Positions 8,508 through 16,399 of a stretch of 64,000 nt of DNA are shown one piece after another. The stretch lies in the NCBI GenBank assembly GCA_041602035.1, contig JBFIHA010000006.1, forward strand, positions 62,001 to 126,000, read 5' to 3'. The first letter of the stretch is position 1, and the number at the start of each line of letters is the position of its first letter. The notes below the pieces were generated by a model. The model made no database searches, was not told where the DNA came from, and worked only from the letters and a program-made list of their open reading frames with translations. Source of the DNA: JAOTVV01 sp041602035. Lineage in GTDB: Bacteria; Gemmatimonadota; Gemmatimonadetes; Gemmatimonadales; GWC2-71-9. The translations under genes and the position numbers were made by a program.

Positions 8508-9280
8508 GCGTCGCCGCGGCGCTGGTGTTGGCCGCCGGGCTCGCTGCAGTGGGCGCCGCGCTGGGCTGGCTCACGTGGAGCGGCGCCGCCGCGGCGACGA
8601 TCGTGGGGGGCACAGTGCTCGCCACGACGGGGTTGGCCGGCGGCAGCCTCCTCGCCTTGTTCTTCCTATCCGGAAGCCTCCTCACGTACGCGTACCCAAC
8701 CGGACAGCCCGCGTCGGACCTGCACTCGGGAGCGCGTACCTGGCAGCAGGTGATGGCCAACGGGGCATGGGCAGCGCTGGGGGCGGCGACCACGACCGCG
8801 GCACCGGGCGCAGGCTGGGCCATCATGACCGGTGCGCTGGCAGCGGCACAAGCCGACACCTGGGGCACGGAGATCGGACGCCGGTCCCGGGTGCCACCAC
8901 GGCTCATAACGAGTGGCCGCCCGGTACCGGTGGGCACGTCCGGCGCGATCACCCCGTTGGGGACCACGGCAGGCGTCGTCGGGGCGGCCCTCATGGCGGG
9001 ACTGGGTCTCGTGGTCGGTGCACCCGCGGGTGCCACCGCGTGGGGCGCAGCCGGCGGGGTAGCCGGGACGCTCGCCGACTCGGTGCTCGGCGCGTCGACG
9101 CAGGCCACCTACCGGTGCGAGCCCTGCGGCGCCGACACCGAGCACCGTACCCACCACTGCGGCCGGCAGACCACGCGAATCGCCGGGCTCCGCTGGATCG
9201 ACAACGACGTCGTAAACGCGGTCGCGACCGCCGTGGGAGCCGGCGTCGCCCTCGGTGGGTGGGCCCTCGTCACGAGCTAG
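8504..9280 (+). CDS. DUF92 / TMEM19-like integral membrane protein
   Basis: This is a 258-residue membrane protein with about six to seven hydrophobic segments. It has the features I associate with the DUF92 family: ADTWGTEIGRRSRVPPRLIT, the Thr/Gly-rich VPVGTSGAITPLGTTAG, and ADSVLGASTQATYRC near the C-terminus, followed by a small Cys/His cluster (CEPCG, HHC). Some members are described as phytyl-phosphate or related prenyl kinases (VTE6); whether this one is cannot be told. The GTG at 8504 overlaps the anti-sigma stop as GTGA, so it is translated with the sigma/anti-sigma pair and may be part of the same response. Longer readings back to 8366 would lie inside the anti-sigma gene. Confidence 0.82.
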   Translation: MSVAAALVLAAGLAAVGAALGWLTWSGAAAATIVGGTVLATTGLAGGSLLALFFLSGSLLTYAYPTGQPASDLHSGARTWQQVMANGAWAALGAATTTAAPGAGWAIMTGALAAAQADTWGTEIGRRSRVPPRLITSGRPVPVGTSGAITPLGTTAGVVGAALMAGLGLVVGAPAGATAWGAAGGVAGTLADSVLGASTQATYRCEPCGADTEHRTHHCGRQTTRIAGLRWIDNDVVNAVATAVGAGVALGGWALVTS

Positions 9281-9370
9281 CCGACCGACGGCTGACCGCG
9301 AGCCCTCCCTTTGGCGCCGCCGCCGTGTGAGTATTAGGCCGTTCGATATCACCCGCGGAGGGATGAGGAC

Positions 9371-10072
9371 ATGCAGAAGACCGTACGCTCGCTCACCGCC
9401 GAGTTCCTCGGATCATTTCTGTTCGTGTTCATTGCGGTGGGGATCATCGTGGTCGACGCCTCACGAGGTGGGCAGTTCGGCGTGATCGGCATCGCGCTCG
9501 CCCAAGGCTTGGCGTTTGCGATCGCCGTCACCGCCACGCTGAGCATCTCCGGAGGGCACGTCAATCCCGCCGTGACGTTCGGGCTGTGGTTGGCAAAGAA
9601 GATCGACGGAAAGCTCGGCGCGCTCTATGTAGTCGCCCAGGTGGCGGCCGCCGTACTGGCCGTGCTGTGCACACGGTTTCTGTTGCCGGAAGTCGCGGGC
9701 GATGTCACCAACTGGGGCGTCCCTCGCATTTCCGGCATCCTCACCGACGTGCAGGCAGTGGCGATCGAGGCGATCCTCACCATGTTTCTGTTGAGCGCCG
9801 TGTTCGGAACCATGATCGCGGTCGATGCTCCCAAGATAGGTGGTTTCGGTGTGGGTCTCGTCGTCCTTTGCAATGTCCTGGTGGGTGGCACGCTGACCGG
9901 CGCGGTCATGAACCCCGCCCGAGCGTTTGGACCAGCGCTCATCGCGGGCGAGTGGCAGGGACACCTGATTTTCTGGGTCGGCCCGATGCTGGGTGCGGCC
10001 GTGGCTGCGGCCATCTGGGGATGGGTCCTGCTGCCCACGAAGGTCTCGGGGACCGGGCTACCGGAAGACTGA
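9371..10072 (+). CDS. MIP-family aquaporin or glycerol channel
   Basis: This 233-residue inner-membrane channel has six transmembrane helices and the two half-helices that carry the NPA motifs: HVNPAVTF at about 64-71 and MNPARAFGP near 179. Aquaporins pass water, or water and small neutral solutes, passively. The Asp found after the second NPA in many glycerol facilitators is replaced here by Ala-Phe, which fits the water-selective group better, though this is only a rule of thumb. A GGAGGG Shine-Dalgarno lies about 10 bases before the ATG. It has its own short upstream region and converges with ccmD. Confidence 0.92.
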   Translation: MQKTVRSLTAEFLGSFLFVFIAVGIIVVDASRGGQFGVIGIALAQGLAFAIAVTATLSISGGHVNPAVTFGLWLAKKIDGKLGALYVVAQVAAAVLAVLCTRFLLPEVAGDVTNWGVPRISGILTDVQAVAIEAILTMFLLSAVFGTMIAVDAPKIGGFGVGLVVLCNVLVGGTLTGAVMNPARAFGPALIAGEWQGHLIFWVGPMLGAAVAAAIWGWVLLPTKVSGTGLPED

Positions 10073-10084
10073 TCGCGGCTCGTA

Positions 10085-10137
10085 ATGCACGGCGGGCACC
10101 GGGGGAGGCGCTGACCGGCTCCGGTGCCCGCGTGCAT
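10085..10137. terminator. Strong hairpin between convergent aquaporin and ccm genes
   Basis: ATGCAC (10085-10090) and CGGGCACCGG (10093-10102) pair with CCGGTGCCCG (10121-10130) and GTGCAT (10132-10137), giving 16 paired bases with one small internal loop. There is no T-run on either side, so it may be a shared barrier or processed 3' end rather than a classic intrinsic terminator. Confidence 0.5.
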
Positions 10138-10153
10138 GTGGGCCAGCCCAACC

Positions 10154-10270
10154 TCAGCGATCGCGGTGCTTCTTCACCCGCAGGTAGAGCGTAATCGAAT
10201 AGACCAAGATGACCACGGCCGTCACGATGTAGGCCGCGACCATGTACGCGCCATTGTCAGGATATTCCAC
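10154..10270 (-). CDS. ccmD: CcmD-like haem exporter subunit (38 residues)
   Basis: A 38-residue frame begins at a GTG at 10270 with GAGGAGG six bases upstream, inside the end of ccmC (14-base overlap). It has one membrane helix preceded by NGAYMVAAYIVT and ends in a basic tail RVKKHRDR, which is the shape of CcmD: aromatic N-terminus, single transmembrane segment, Lys/Arg-rich C-terminus. CcmD releases haem-loaded CcmE from the CcmABC complex. Sequence identity within this family is low, so the call rests on size, topology and position after ccmC. Confidence 0.8.
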   Translation of the reverse strand: MEYPDNGAYMVAAYIVTAVVILVYSITLYLRVKKHRDR

Positions 10271-10961
10271 CGGCGGCCTCCTCTTCACGAACGTCCTGCA
10301 GCACGGCCAGCGCGTAGCGCTGCATCACCAAGCCAATGTAGAGCACCGTGCACACCGCAAACGAGCTGAGCAGGGTCACCAGCATCACACTGGGCAGCGA
10401 CGGCGCGTCGGGCTTCAACACCACGGGATCGGGGTGCAAGGTCCGGAACCAGTACACGGTCACGTGGATGAACGGCACGAGGACCAAGGCCATCACTCCG
10501 AGCACGGCCGAGAATCGCGCCCGCACCTCGAAGTCGGTCAGCGCATTGCGCAGCACCAGGTAGCCCACGAACAGCAAGAAGGTGAACAGGGTCGAGGTGA
10601 GTCGCGCGTCCCACGTCCACCACGTGCCCCACACCGGTTTCCCCCACAGCGGCCCCGTGGTCAGCATGACCACGGCCAAGGCGGTTCCCACCTCGGCCGA
10701 GGCCGCCGCCATGAGGTCGAACTTCCGCTCCCGCAGCACCAAATAGAGCAGGCTCAGCAGTCCGCACACCGAGAAGGCGAGCAGGGCCGCCCACGCCACG
10801 GGAGCATGGACGTAGAAGATCTTTTGCGCTGGCCCTTGGGTGCGCTCGATGGGGGTGAACATGAGCGCGCGCACGTAGATGCCGGCGAGGCCCACGAGCG
10901 CGATGCCCATCACGACGGCCCCCCGTCGAGCGGTCTGCAGCGCACGGTCACGGCGAGTCAT
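10257..10961 (-). CDS. ccmC: CcmC haem-handling protein of the cytochrome c maturation system
   Basis: This 234-residue membrane protein has six hydrophobic segments and the tryptophan-rich WWD-type motif WGTWWTWDARLTS, which binds haem on the periplasmic side. Conserved His residues flank it (FYVHAPVAW and PFIHVTVYW). CcmC attaches haem to CcmE. Its start overlaps the ccmB stop by 4 bases, and ccmD begins inside its 3' end. The system I parts ccmE, F, G and H are not in this window. Confidence 0.94.
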   Translation of the reverse strand: MTRRDRALQTARRGAVVMGIALVGLAGIYVRALMFTPIERTQGPAQKIFYVHAPVAWAALLAFSVCGLLSLLYLVLRERKFDLMAAASAEVGTALAVVMLTTGPLWGKPVWGTWWTWDARLTSTLFTFLLFVGYLVLRNALTDFEVRARFSAVLGVMALVLVPFIHVTVYWFRTLHPDPVVLKPDAPSLPSVMLVTLLSSFAVCTVLYIGLVMQRYALAVLQDVREEEAAGGIS

Positions 10962-11644
10962 TCGACCAGGATCGCCTCGAACAATAAGAGTGACAAGGTG
11001 AAGAAGATGATATCAAATGCGGCGAGCAAGCTAAGCCAGCCGGTCATCTCGCTCAAGGGCCGGAGCGCCAGGATGCGCCAGGTGAGCTGCACAGCGCTCA
11101 CGATCGGTGGCACCAGAAACGGCAGCAACAGGACCGGCAGCATGACCTCGGAGAATCGGGTCCGTACCACCATGGCGCTCAAGAGCGTGCCCACGGCCAC
11201 GTAGCCGACGGTCGCCAGGGCGACCACCGCCATGAGCAGCGGCAGCTGCCGCCAGATGGGCACGTCGTAGAACAGGATGAACAGCGGCAGTGACACCAGC
11301 TCCACCACACCGAGGAACACCAGGTTACCGGCCATCTTGCCGAGGAACAGCGCGGTGGGCGAGGTCGGGGTGAGTCGCAGGCCGTCCAACGCGCGGTTCT
11401 CACGCTCCAGCAGAAATGCGCGATTCAGGCCCAGCATGCCCGCAAACGTGAAGGTGACCCAGAGGGCCCCTGGGGCGAGATCGTAATCACCCACCGACGT
11501 CTTGTCGCGGGCGAAATAGAGCACCGCGAGGACGAGCACCGCGAACACCAGCGACGAGATGAACGCGGTCTTGGTGCGCCACTCGACCTTGAGGTCTTTG
11601 CGGGCGATGGCGAGGGCGACACCCATGAGCGAGCTAGCCGCCAC
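10958..11644 (-). CDS. ccmB: CcmB haem exporter permease
   Basis: This 228-residue permease has six transmembrane segments. The N-terminal region contains ARKDLKVEWRTK and the typical CcmB block LERENRALDGLRLTP. It forms the membrane channel of the CcmAB ABC complex, which uses ATP to release holo-CcmE. The GTG at 11644 lies inside the end of ccmA and has GGGAG about 10 bases upstream; the ATG at 11626 is an alternative start. Both readings keep the operon tightly coupled. Confidence 0.93.
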   Translation of the reverse strand: MAASSLMGVALAIARKDLKVEWRTKTAFISSLVFAVLVLAVLYFARDKTSVGDYDLAPGALWVTFTFAGMLGLNRAFLLERENRALDGLRLTPTSPTALFLGKMAGNLVFLGVVELVSLPLFILFYDVPIWRQLPLLMAVVALATVGYVAVGTLLSAMVVRTRFSEVMLPVLLLPFLVPPIVSAVQLTWRILALRPLSEMTGWLSLLAAFDIIFFTLSLLLFEAILVE

Positions 11645-12317
11645 TGGCCATCAGCTCCCGATAGCGCGAGACGATCGCGCCGGCGTCAGGTCCCGGCAGC
11701 GGCTCCAGCGCCGCGAGTCGCCCAGTGACCATGTATCCGACCCGCGCGGTCACGCTGGTCAGCTCCACCAGCTGGTGGGTCGCGATCAACAGCGCGGCGC
11801 CGCGCGCCTTCAACTCGGTGATCACGTCGAGTACGATGTGCGCCGCGGCATCGTCCAGGCCAGTGAGCGGCTCGTCGAGGAGCAGCACATCCGGATCGTG
11901 CAGCAGCGCACGCGCAATCGCGAGCCGCTGCAACATGCCCCGGCTGAAGGTGGCGATCCGCTCGCCCGACACGTGATCCAAGCCGAGCCGCTCCAGCAAT
12001 CGATCGGCGCGGCCGTCGTCGCGGAGACCGTGAAGCCGGCCGAAGAAGACCAGATTCTCGCGAGCCGTGAGCGCGTCGTACAGCATCGTGTGGTGGGCAA
12101 CCATGCCCACCGCTCCACGATACTCGATCCGCCCCCGATGGGCTTTGAGCAGGCCGGCCATCACCCGGAGGAGCGTGGTCTTCCCGGCGCCATTGCCGCC
12201 GACCAGCATCACGGCCTCACCCGACCCGACGTCCATCGAGACGTTCCGCACGACCCACCGATATCCGAAGCGGCGTGAGACGTCCTGCACGCGGACAGCG
12301 GGTTCACGGCTGGCCAT
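11634..12317 (-). CDS. ccmA: CcmA ABC transporter ATP-binding protein
   Basis: This 227-residue ATPase has Walker A GGNGAGKTT, the signature TFSRGMLQR (an SRG variant of LSGGQ, usual in CcmA) and Walker B DVLLLDEP, followed by the switch His in IATHQL. With CcmB it drives haem handover in cytochrome c maturation. I start it at the ATG at 12317, with AGGA just upstream; in-frame ATGs at 12338 and 12419 would add tails not typical of the family. It is the first gene of the leftward ccmABCD operon. Confidence 0.93.
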   Translation of the reverse strand: MASREPAVRVQDVSRRFGYRWVVRNVSMDVGSGEAVMLVGGNGAGKTTLLRVMAGLLKAHRGRIEYRGAVGMVAHHTMLYDALTARENLVFFGRLHGLRDDGRADRLLERLGLDHVSGERIATFSRGMLQRLAIARALLHDPDVLLLDEPLTGLDDAAAHIVLDVITELKARGAALLIATHQLVELTSVTARVGYMVTGRLAALEPLPGPDAGAIVSRYRELMASGG

Positions 12318-12493
12318 GGGGGTCCTGGCCCACTCCATCGAAGGGTGACGCGCCGGCGCCTTGTCGCGGCCCCGGCCAAAAGGCGCCGCAATATACCACG
12401 CCCCGCCGAGCCACGGCACGAGCCGTGCGGGGAGGCCATTCGCGCGGCCGGGGGTTGAGGGACCCGGCCGCTGGCGTTCTTATATCCAGACCC

Positions 12494-12512
12494 GCCCGAT
12501 CGCCGATCGGGC
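12494..12512. promoter_or_regulatory. Perfect 9+9 palindrome in the acs leader, operator candidate
   Basis: GCCCGATCG (12494-12502) and CGATCGGGC (12504-12512) form an exact inverted repeat around one base, followed by a further partial copy (CCCGATCGG, 12512-12520). It lies about 37 bases before the acs ATG and just after a weak TTGAGG / TCTTAT promoter-like pair (12455-12483). A regulator binding here could block acs transcription. CGATCG is also a common word in GC-rich DNA, so this remains tentative. Confidence 0.3.
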
Positions 12513-12548
12513 CCCGATCGGTTCACCTCCCTGAGCGAGGACGGCTCC

Positions 12549-14498
12549 ATGGACGAGAAGCTGCAGACGCTACTCACCGAAAAGCGGACCTTTCGCCCGC
12601 CGCGGGAGTTCACCCGAGCGGCCCACCTCGGAAGTAAGGCGATCTACAAGGACGTCTCCTCAAAGCGGTTGCGCTTCTGGGCCAGCCAAGCCCGCCAGCT
12701 CGACTGGTTCGCCAAGTGGAAGAAGGTCCTGGAGTGGAAGCCGCCCCATGCCAAGTGGTTCGTGGGCGGCAAGCTGAACGCGTCGGTGAACTGTCTCGAC
12801 CGGCACATCGAGACAGCAACCCGCAACAAGGTGGCGCTCTTGTGGGAGGGTGAGCCGGGTGACCGCCGCGCTATTACGTACTGGGAGCTGTATCGCGACG
12901 TGAACAAGTTCGCCAACGCGCTCAAGGGCCTCGGCGTCAAGCGCGGTGACCGTGTGGCGATCTATCTCCCCATGATCCCCGAAGCCGTGGTGGCCATGCT
13001 CGCGTGCGCGCGGATCGGGGCGGCGCACTCGGTGGTCTTCGGCGGGTTTGCCGCGCACGCCCTCCGCGACCGGATCAACGACGCCAAGGCCAAGGTGGTC
13101 ATCACGGCCGACGTCGGCTACCGACGCGGTCAGCAGGTGCTGCTCAAGCGCAACGTCGACCAGGCGGTGGCCGATACGCCGTCCATTCAGCACGTGGTGG
13201 TCGTGCGCCGCGAAGAGGCGGCGAGCACGCAGATCCACATGGAGCCGGAGCGGGACGTGTGGTACCATCGGCTGATGGCCGACGCCGATGCGGACTGCAA
13301 GCCCGCGGTCCTCGACGCCGAACACATGCTGTTCATCCTGTATACGTCCGGCACGACTGGCAAACCCAAGGGCATCGTGCACACGACGGGCGGTTACATG
13401 ACGCAAGCCGTGGCCACCACGCGGTGGGTGTTCGACCTCAAACCGGAAGACGTGTACTGGTGCATGGCGGACATCGGGTGGATCACCGGTCATACCTACG
13501 TGGTGTACGGTCCGCTGGCCCTCGGTGCCACCGCCGTGATCTACGAAGGAGCGCCGGACTGGCCGGATCGAAACCGCGTGTGGGAGATCGTGGAGCGGTA
13601 CGGCGTGACCGTGTTCTACACCGCCCCCACCGCCATCCGCGCCTTCATGAAGTGGGGCGCGGAGCACCCCAAGGAGAGCAACCTGTCCTCACTCAGGCTT
13701 CTCGGTACGGTTGGCGAGCCGATCAATCCGGAAGCCTGGATGTGGTACCATCGGAACATCGGCGGCGAACGATGCCCGATCGTGGATACATGGTGGCAAA
13801 CGGAGACCGGCGGTATCATGATCACCCCACTTCCGGGCGTCACGACCACCAAGCCGGGATCGGCCACGCTTCCATTTCCGGGAATCGAGCCGGAGCTAGT
13901 CGATGCCAACGGCACACCGGTCAAGGTGGGTGGTGGGTACCTCGTGCTGACCAGCCCGTGGCCCGGGATGCTGCGGACGATCTACGGCGACGACAAGCGC
14001 TATCGGGAGCAGTACTGGAGCCGGTTCCCGGGCCGGTACTTCACGGGCGACGGCGCCAAGCGGGATCGCGACGGCTACTTCTGGATTCTCGGCAGAGTGG
14101 ACGACGTCTTGAACGTGGCCGGCCACAGGATCGGAACCATGGAAGTCGAGAGCGCGCTCGTCTCACACCCGGCGGTGGCCGAGGCGGCGGTGGTCGGGAG
14201 GCCGCACGAGGTGAAGGGACAGGTGCTGGTGGCGTTCGTCATCCTCCGCTCGGGACACCAGGCAAGCGCGGCGCTCGTGGACGATCTCGAAGAGCACGTG
14301 GCCACCGAGATCGGACCGATTGCGCGACCCGAGGACGTCATCGTCACCGCCGAGCTTCCCAAGACCCGCAGCGGCAAGATCATGCGACGACTGCTCCGCG
14401 ACATCGCCAAGGGGGACGCATTGGGCGACGTGACCACGCTGGCGGACCCCACGGTGGTGGCGGCGCTCAAAGAGAAGTACGAGGCGAACGAGAGTTAG
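12549..14498 (+). CDS. acs: Acetyl-CoA synthetase (AMP-forming acetate-CoA ligase)
   Basis: This 649-residue protein has the length and motifs of Acs. The P-loop-like YTSGTTGKPKG lies near residue 262, VDTWWQTETGG near 416, and the adenylate-forming core YFTGDGAKRDRDGYFWILGR near 499. The C-terminal catalytic lysine motif PKTRSGKIMRRLLR lies near 605, where acetylation of the Lys commonly switches the enzyme off. It makes acetyl-CoA from acetate, ATP and CoA, feeding the TCA cycle. GAGGA lies upstream of the ATG. It ends by overlapping the stop of the convergent VKOR gene by 4 bases. Confidence 0.96.
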   Translation: MDEKLQTLLTEKRTFRPPREFTRAAHLGSKAIYKDVSSKRLRFWASQARQLDWFAKWKKVLEWKPPHAKWFVGGKLNASVNCLDRHIETATRNKVALLWEGEPGDRRAITYWELYRDVNKFANALKGLGVKRGDRVAIYLPMIPEAVVAMLACARIGAAHSVVFGGFAAHALRDRINDAKAKVVITADVGYRRGQQVLLKRNVDQAVADTPSIQHVVVVRREEAASTQIHMEPERDVWYHRLMADADADCKPAVLDAEHMLFILYTSGTTGKPKGIVHTTGGYMTQAVATTRWVFDLKPEDVYWCMADIGWITGHTYVVYGPLALGATAVIYEGAPDWPDRNRVWEIVERYGVTVFYTAPTAIRAFMKWGAEHPKESNLSSLRLLGTVGEPINPEAWMWYHRNIGGERCPIVDTWWQTETGGIMITPLPGVTTTKPGSATLPFPGIEPELVDANGTPVKVGGGYLVLTSPWPGMLRTIYGDDKRYREQYWSRFPGRYFTGDGAKRDRDGYFWILGRVDDVLNVAGHRIGTMEVESALVSHPAVAEAAVVGRPHEVKGQVLVAFVILRSGHQASAALVDDLEEHVATEIGPIARPEDVIVTAELPKTRSGKIMRRLLRDIAKGDALGDVTTLADPTVVAALKEKYEANES

Positions 14499-14944
14499 GG
14501 GGCGGGTCTCTGGGTGGCGGCGGGGCGCGGCATCGAACGCAAGCCGACGACCGCCACTACCAGAACGGCGCTCACGATGAGGGCGGACACGACGCACCAG
14601 CGGCACCAGGCGTGGATCACCGCCGCCTCGAGGTAGGTGAGATAGGCGCTGTAGATCACCCCAACCCCTGACACAACGACGAGACCCACGGTGGGCTCGC
14701 GTCGCTCCTGCCACCGAGGTTGGAGACCCAGCAGACTCAGGGCAAGCAGCGCCAGATACGCGACCATTCCCAGGAAGGCGACGGGAACCCCGAGCAACTC
14801 AGCGTATTCGGAGAGTTGGACGGTCTCGCAGCCGCCGTCACCGCACGCCAACACACCGAGCAGGCCGACCTTCCAAAGCCAGAGATAAAGGGAGATCAGG
14901 AACCCGACGAGCGCGAGCACCGCGATCACCATCCGGTGCTTCAC
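14495..14944 (-). CDS. Vitamin K epoxide reductase (VKOR) family membrane oxidoreductase
   Basis: This 149-residue protein has four to five membrane helices and the VKOR cysteines: Cys34 and Cys39 in the loop after helix 1 (ACGDGGCETV) and the redox CxxC Cys114-Cys117 (WCRWC) in a later helix. Bacterial VKOR takes the place of DsbB, passing electrons from a periplasmic DsbA-like thiol oxidase to quinones. The GTG start overlaps the stop of the DsbA-like gene as GTGA, so partner and recycler are translated together. It converges on acs with a 4-base overlap of the stops. Confidence 0.93.
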   Translation of the reverse strand: MKHRMVIAVLALVGFLISLYLWLWKVGLLGVLACGDGGCETVQLSEYAELLGVPVAFLGMVAYLALLALSLLGLQPRWQERREPTVGLVVVSGVGVIYSAYLTYLEAAVIHAWCRWCVVSALIVSAVLVVAVVGLRSMPRPAATQRPAP

Positions 14945-15615
14945 CGCGCGGCGGCTCCTTCGGCACGACGCACCAGGGCGACGACGCTGTCATACGAAAT
15001 CGAGCCCACCACAAGCAACCCGCCGATCAAGAAGCTCGGCGTGGAATTCACACCGACGGTGACGCCCTCCTCACGTCCCGCGGCGATCTGTGCCGCATAG
15101 CGATTGACATCGACGCAGGCTTCGTACTGGTCCAGGTCGAGTCCGATCGCCTCCGCGTACTGCTCGAAGCGACGCGCGGGCCGGCGGTCTCGCACCCAGG
15201 TCTGCTGCGCAAAGAACAGCTGATCCTTCATCTCCCAGAACCGGCCCTGCTCGCCCGCACAAGCCGCTGCCATGTGGGCCGCCGGGGATTTGGAATGTCC
15301 CGGCAGGGGAAAGTCACGGAACCGGAGCCGCACCCGGCCGCTGGCCACCAGGCGCTGCTTGATATCGGGCAGGGTGAGGATCGCGAAGTGGGCGCACGCC
15401 CCGCACTCGAAATCGGCGTATTCGACGATCTCGACCCGTGCGGTATCGCTGCCAAGCACGTGACCCTGGAAGGACGTCGCACTTACCGGAAGCGGCCCGA
15501 CCTCGACCTCGGTCGCGGAGCCACCACCGCGCGCCATCCAAATCGCGCCCGCACCCACCACGGCGATGACGCCGAGGGCGACATAGAAGGGTTTCAGGTT
15601 CATTGACTGCGCCAT
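14941..15615 (-). CDS. DsbA-like thiol oxidase (thioredoxin-fold, membrane-anchored)
   Basis: This is a 224-residue protein. An N-terminal hydrophobic anchor at about 10-28 puts the thioredoxin fold in the periplasm. The active site is Cys71-Gly-Ala-Cys74 (DFECGACAHF), and the cis-Pro loop is NSTPSFLIGG. These features fit the Thioredoxin_4/DsbA group that introduces disulfides into exported proteins, including cytochrome c apoproteins and peptidases. It is coupled to the VKOR gene by GTGA and overlaps the preceding small gene. The ATG at 15615 has GAGGA close by; ATG 15603, which forms ATGA with the upstream stop, is an equally sound start. Confidence 0.92.
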   Translation of the reverse strand: MAQSMNLKPFYVALGVIAVVGAGAIWMARGGGSATEVEVGPLPVSATSFQGHVLGSDTARVEIVEYADFECGACAHFAILTLPDIKQRLVASGRVRLRFRDFPLPGHSKSPAAHMAAACAGEQGRFWEMKDQLFFAQQTWVRDRRPARRFEQYAEAIGLDLDQYEACVDVNRYAAQIAAGREEGVTVGVNSTPSFLIGGLLVVGSISYDSVVALVRRAEGAAAR

Positions 15616-15920
15616 GGTTCCTCGTCCTCCTCGTCAGAGTCCAGCTCTGCACCCTCCGTCTCGAACCGCAGGTGCTCCATCTGTCGGCGGGCTTGATCCA
15701 CCAACCGGCGGTTGCGGGCCACCTCGGGCGAGTCGTAGGTACAGCGGACCTCGTAATGAAACAGCTCACTGCGCGCATCACCCATCAGTTTCAACAGCTC
15801 CGGTCCTCCCGACAGGAGGTCCCCGTCGGCGTCCAATTCACGGATCCGGGCCGCCAGGGCCCGAAGCAAGTCCCGCAGCCTGGCCGCGCGCGACTCTTCG
15901 TCGTAGGTGGGGTCCGACAT
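15600..15920 (-). CDS. Small acidic protein of unknown function ahead of the DsbA/VKOR pair
   Basis: This 106-residue protein starts at the ATG at 15920 with GAGGAGC 7 bases upstream. It is predicted helical, with alternating Arg/Glu/Leu (RDLLRALAARIRELDADGDL), a middle SELFHYEVRC segment, and an acidic end (DSDEEDEEPW). There is no signal peptide or membrane segment. It leads a three-gene leftward operon with the thiol oxidase and VKOR, overlapping the former. I do not recognise the family. Confidence 0.75.
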   Translation of the reverse strand: MSDPTYDEESRAARLRDLLRALAARIRELDADGDLLSGGPELLKLMGDARSELFHYEVRCTYDSPEVARNRRLVDQARRQMEHLRFETEGAELDSDEEDEEPWRSQ

Positions 15921-16062
15921 AGCACTGCTCCTCACTCGTGCGTGATAGCGGGACGTTGCCTAATGTAGCCACCTTCAGGGTCGGTTTGCGTGGTGTTCGT
16001 CACTTGTTTAGCTTTAGTGGTTGAATCAACTCCCTATCTTTGCTTTACAACGGAGTCCATGC

Positions 16063-16323
16063 ATGGGAAGGAAGAGCAACCCGAAGCATGATGGATCGAC
16101 CGCGCTCGACAAAGCGCGCGACGAGCTGTACAGCCACATCCTCCGGTGCGGCGTGCTGCAGGCGACGCCCGAGCACCAGAAGGAGTGGTTCGACGACACG
16201 ATCGAATACATGGCCGAGCGATATCCCCTGGCGGAAGCCGACCTCGAGACACTGCGGGCCCTCGGTGAGCGCTATTGCCAGCCCGTGATCAGCCATGGAC
16301 CGGCGGTGACGGCCGGCAGCTGA
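16063..16323 (+). CDS. Small conserved-looking protein of unknown function
   Basis: This 86-residue protein starts at the ATG at 16063, with GGAG about 7 bases upstream. An in-frame upstream start at 16021 has no such site. It is helical and soluble with two Cys (ILRCGVL and ERYCQP) and a motif EHQKEWFDDTIEYMAERYP. The base composition matches its neighbours. It stands alone between convergent operons and is followed within 31 bases by a strong terminator, so it is a monocistronic unit. I cannot name its family. Confidence 0.72.
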   Translation: MGRKSNPKHDGSTALDKARDELYSHILRCGVLQATPEHQKEWFDDTIEYMAERYPLAEADLETLRALGERYCQPVISHGPAVTAGS

Positions 16324-16353
16324 CGGCGGCAATCGTCGTCCGGTCGTCAGAAT

Positions 16354-16384
16354 ACCCCGCTCGTGCTGCGGGGTTCTTTTTTTT
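16354..16384 (+). terminator. Intrinsic terminator of the 16063-16323 gene
   Basis: ACCCCGC (16354-16360) and GCGGGGT (16368-16374) form a 7-bp GC-rich stem with a 7-base loop, followed at once by a tract of nine T and one C (to 16384). This is the clearest rho-independent terminator in the window. Confidence 0.92.
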
Positions 16385-16399
16385 GCCCCCGTCGACGGT

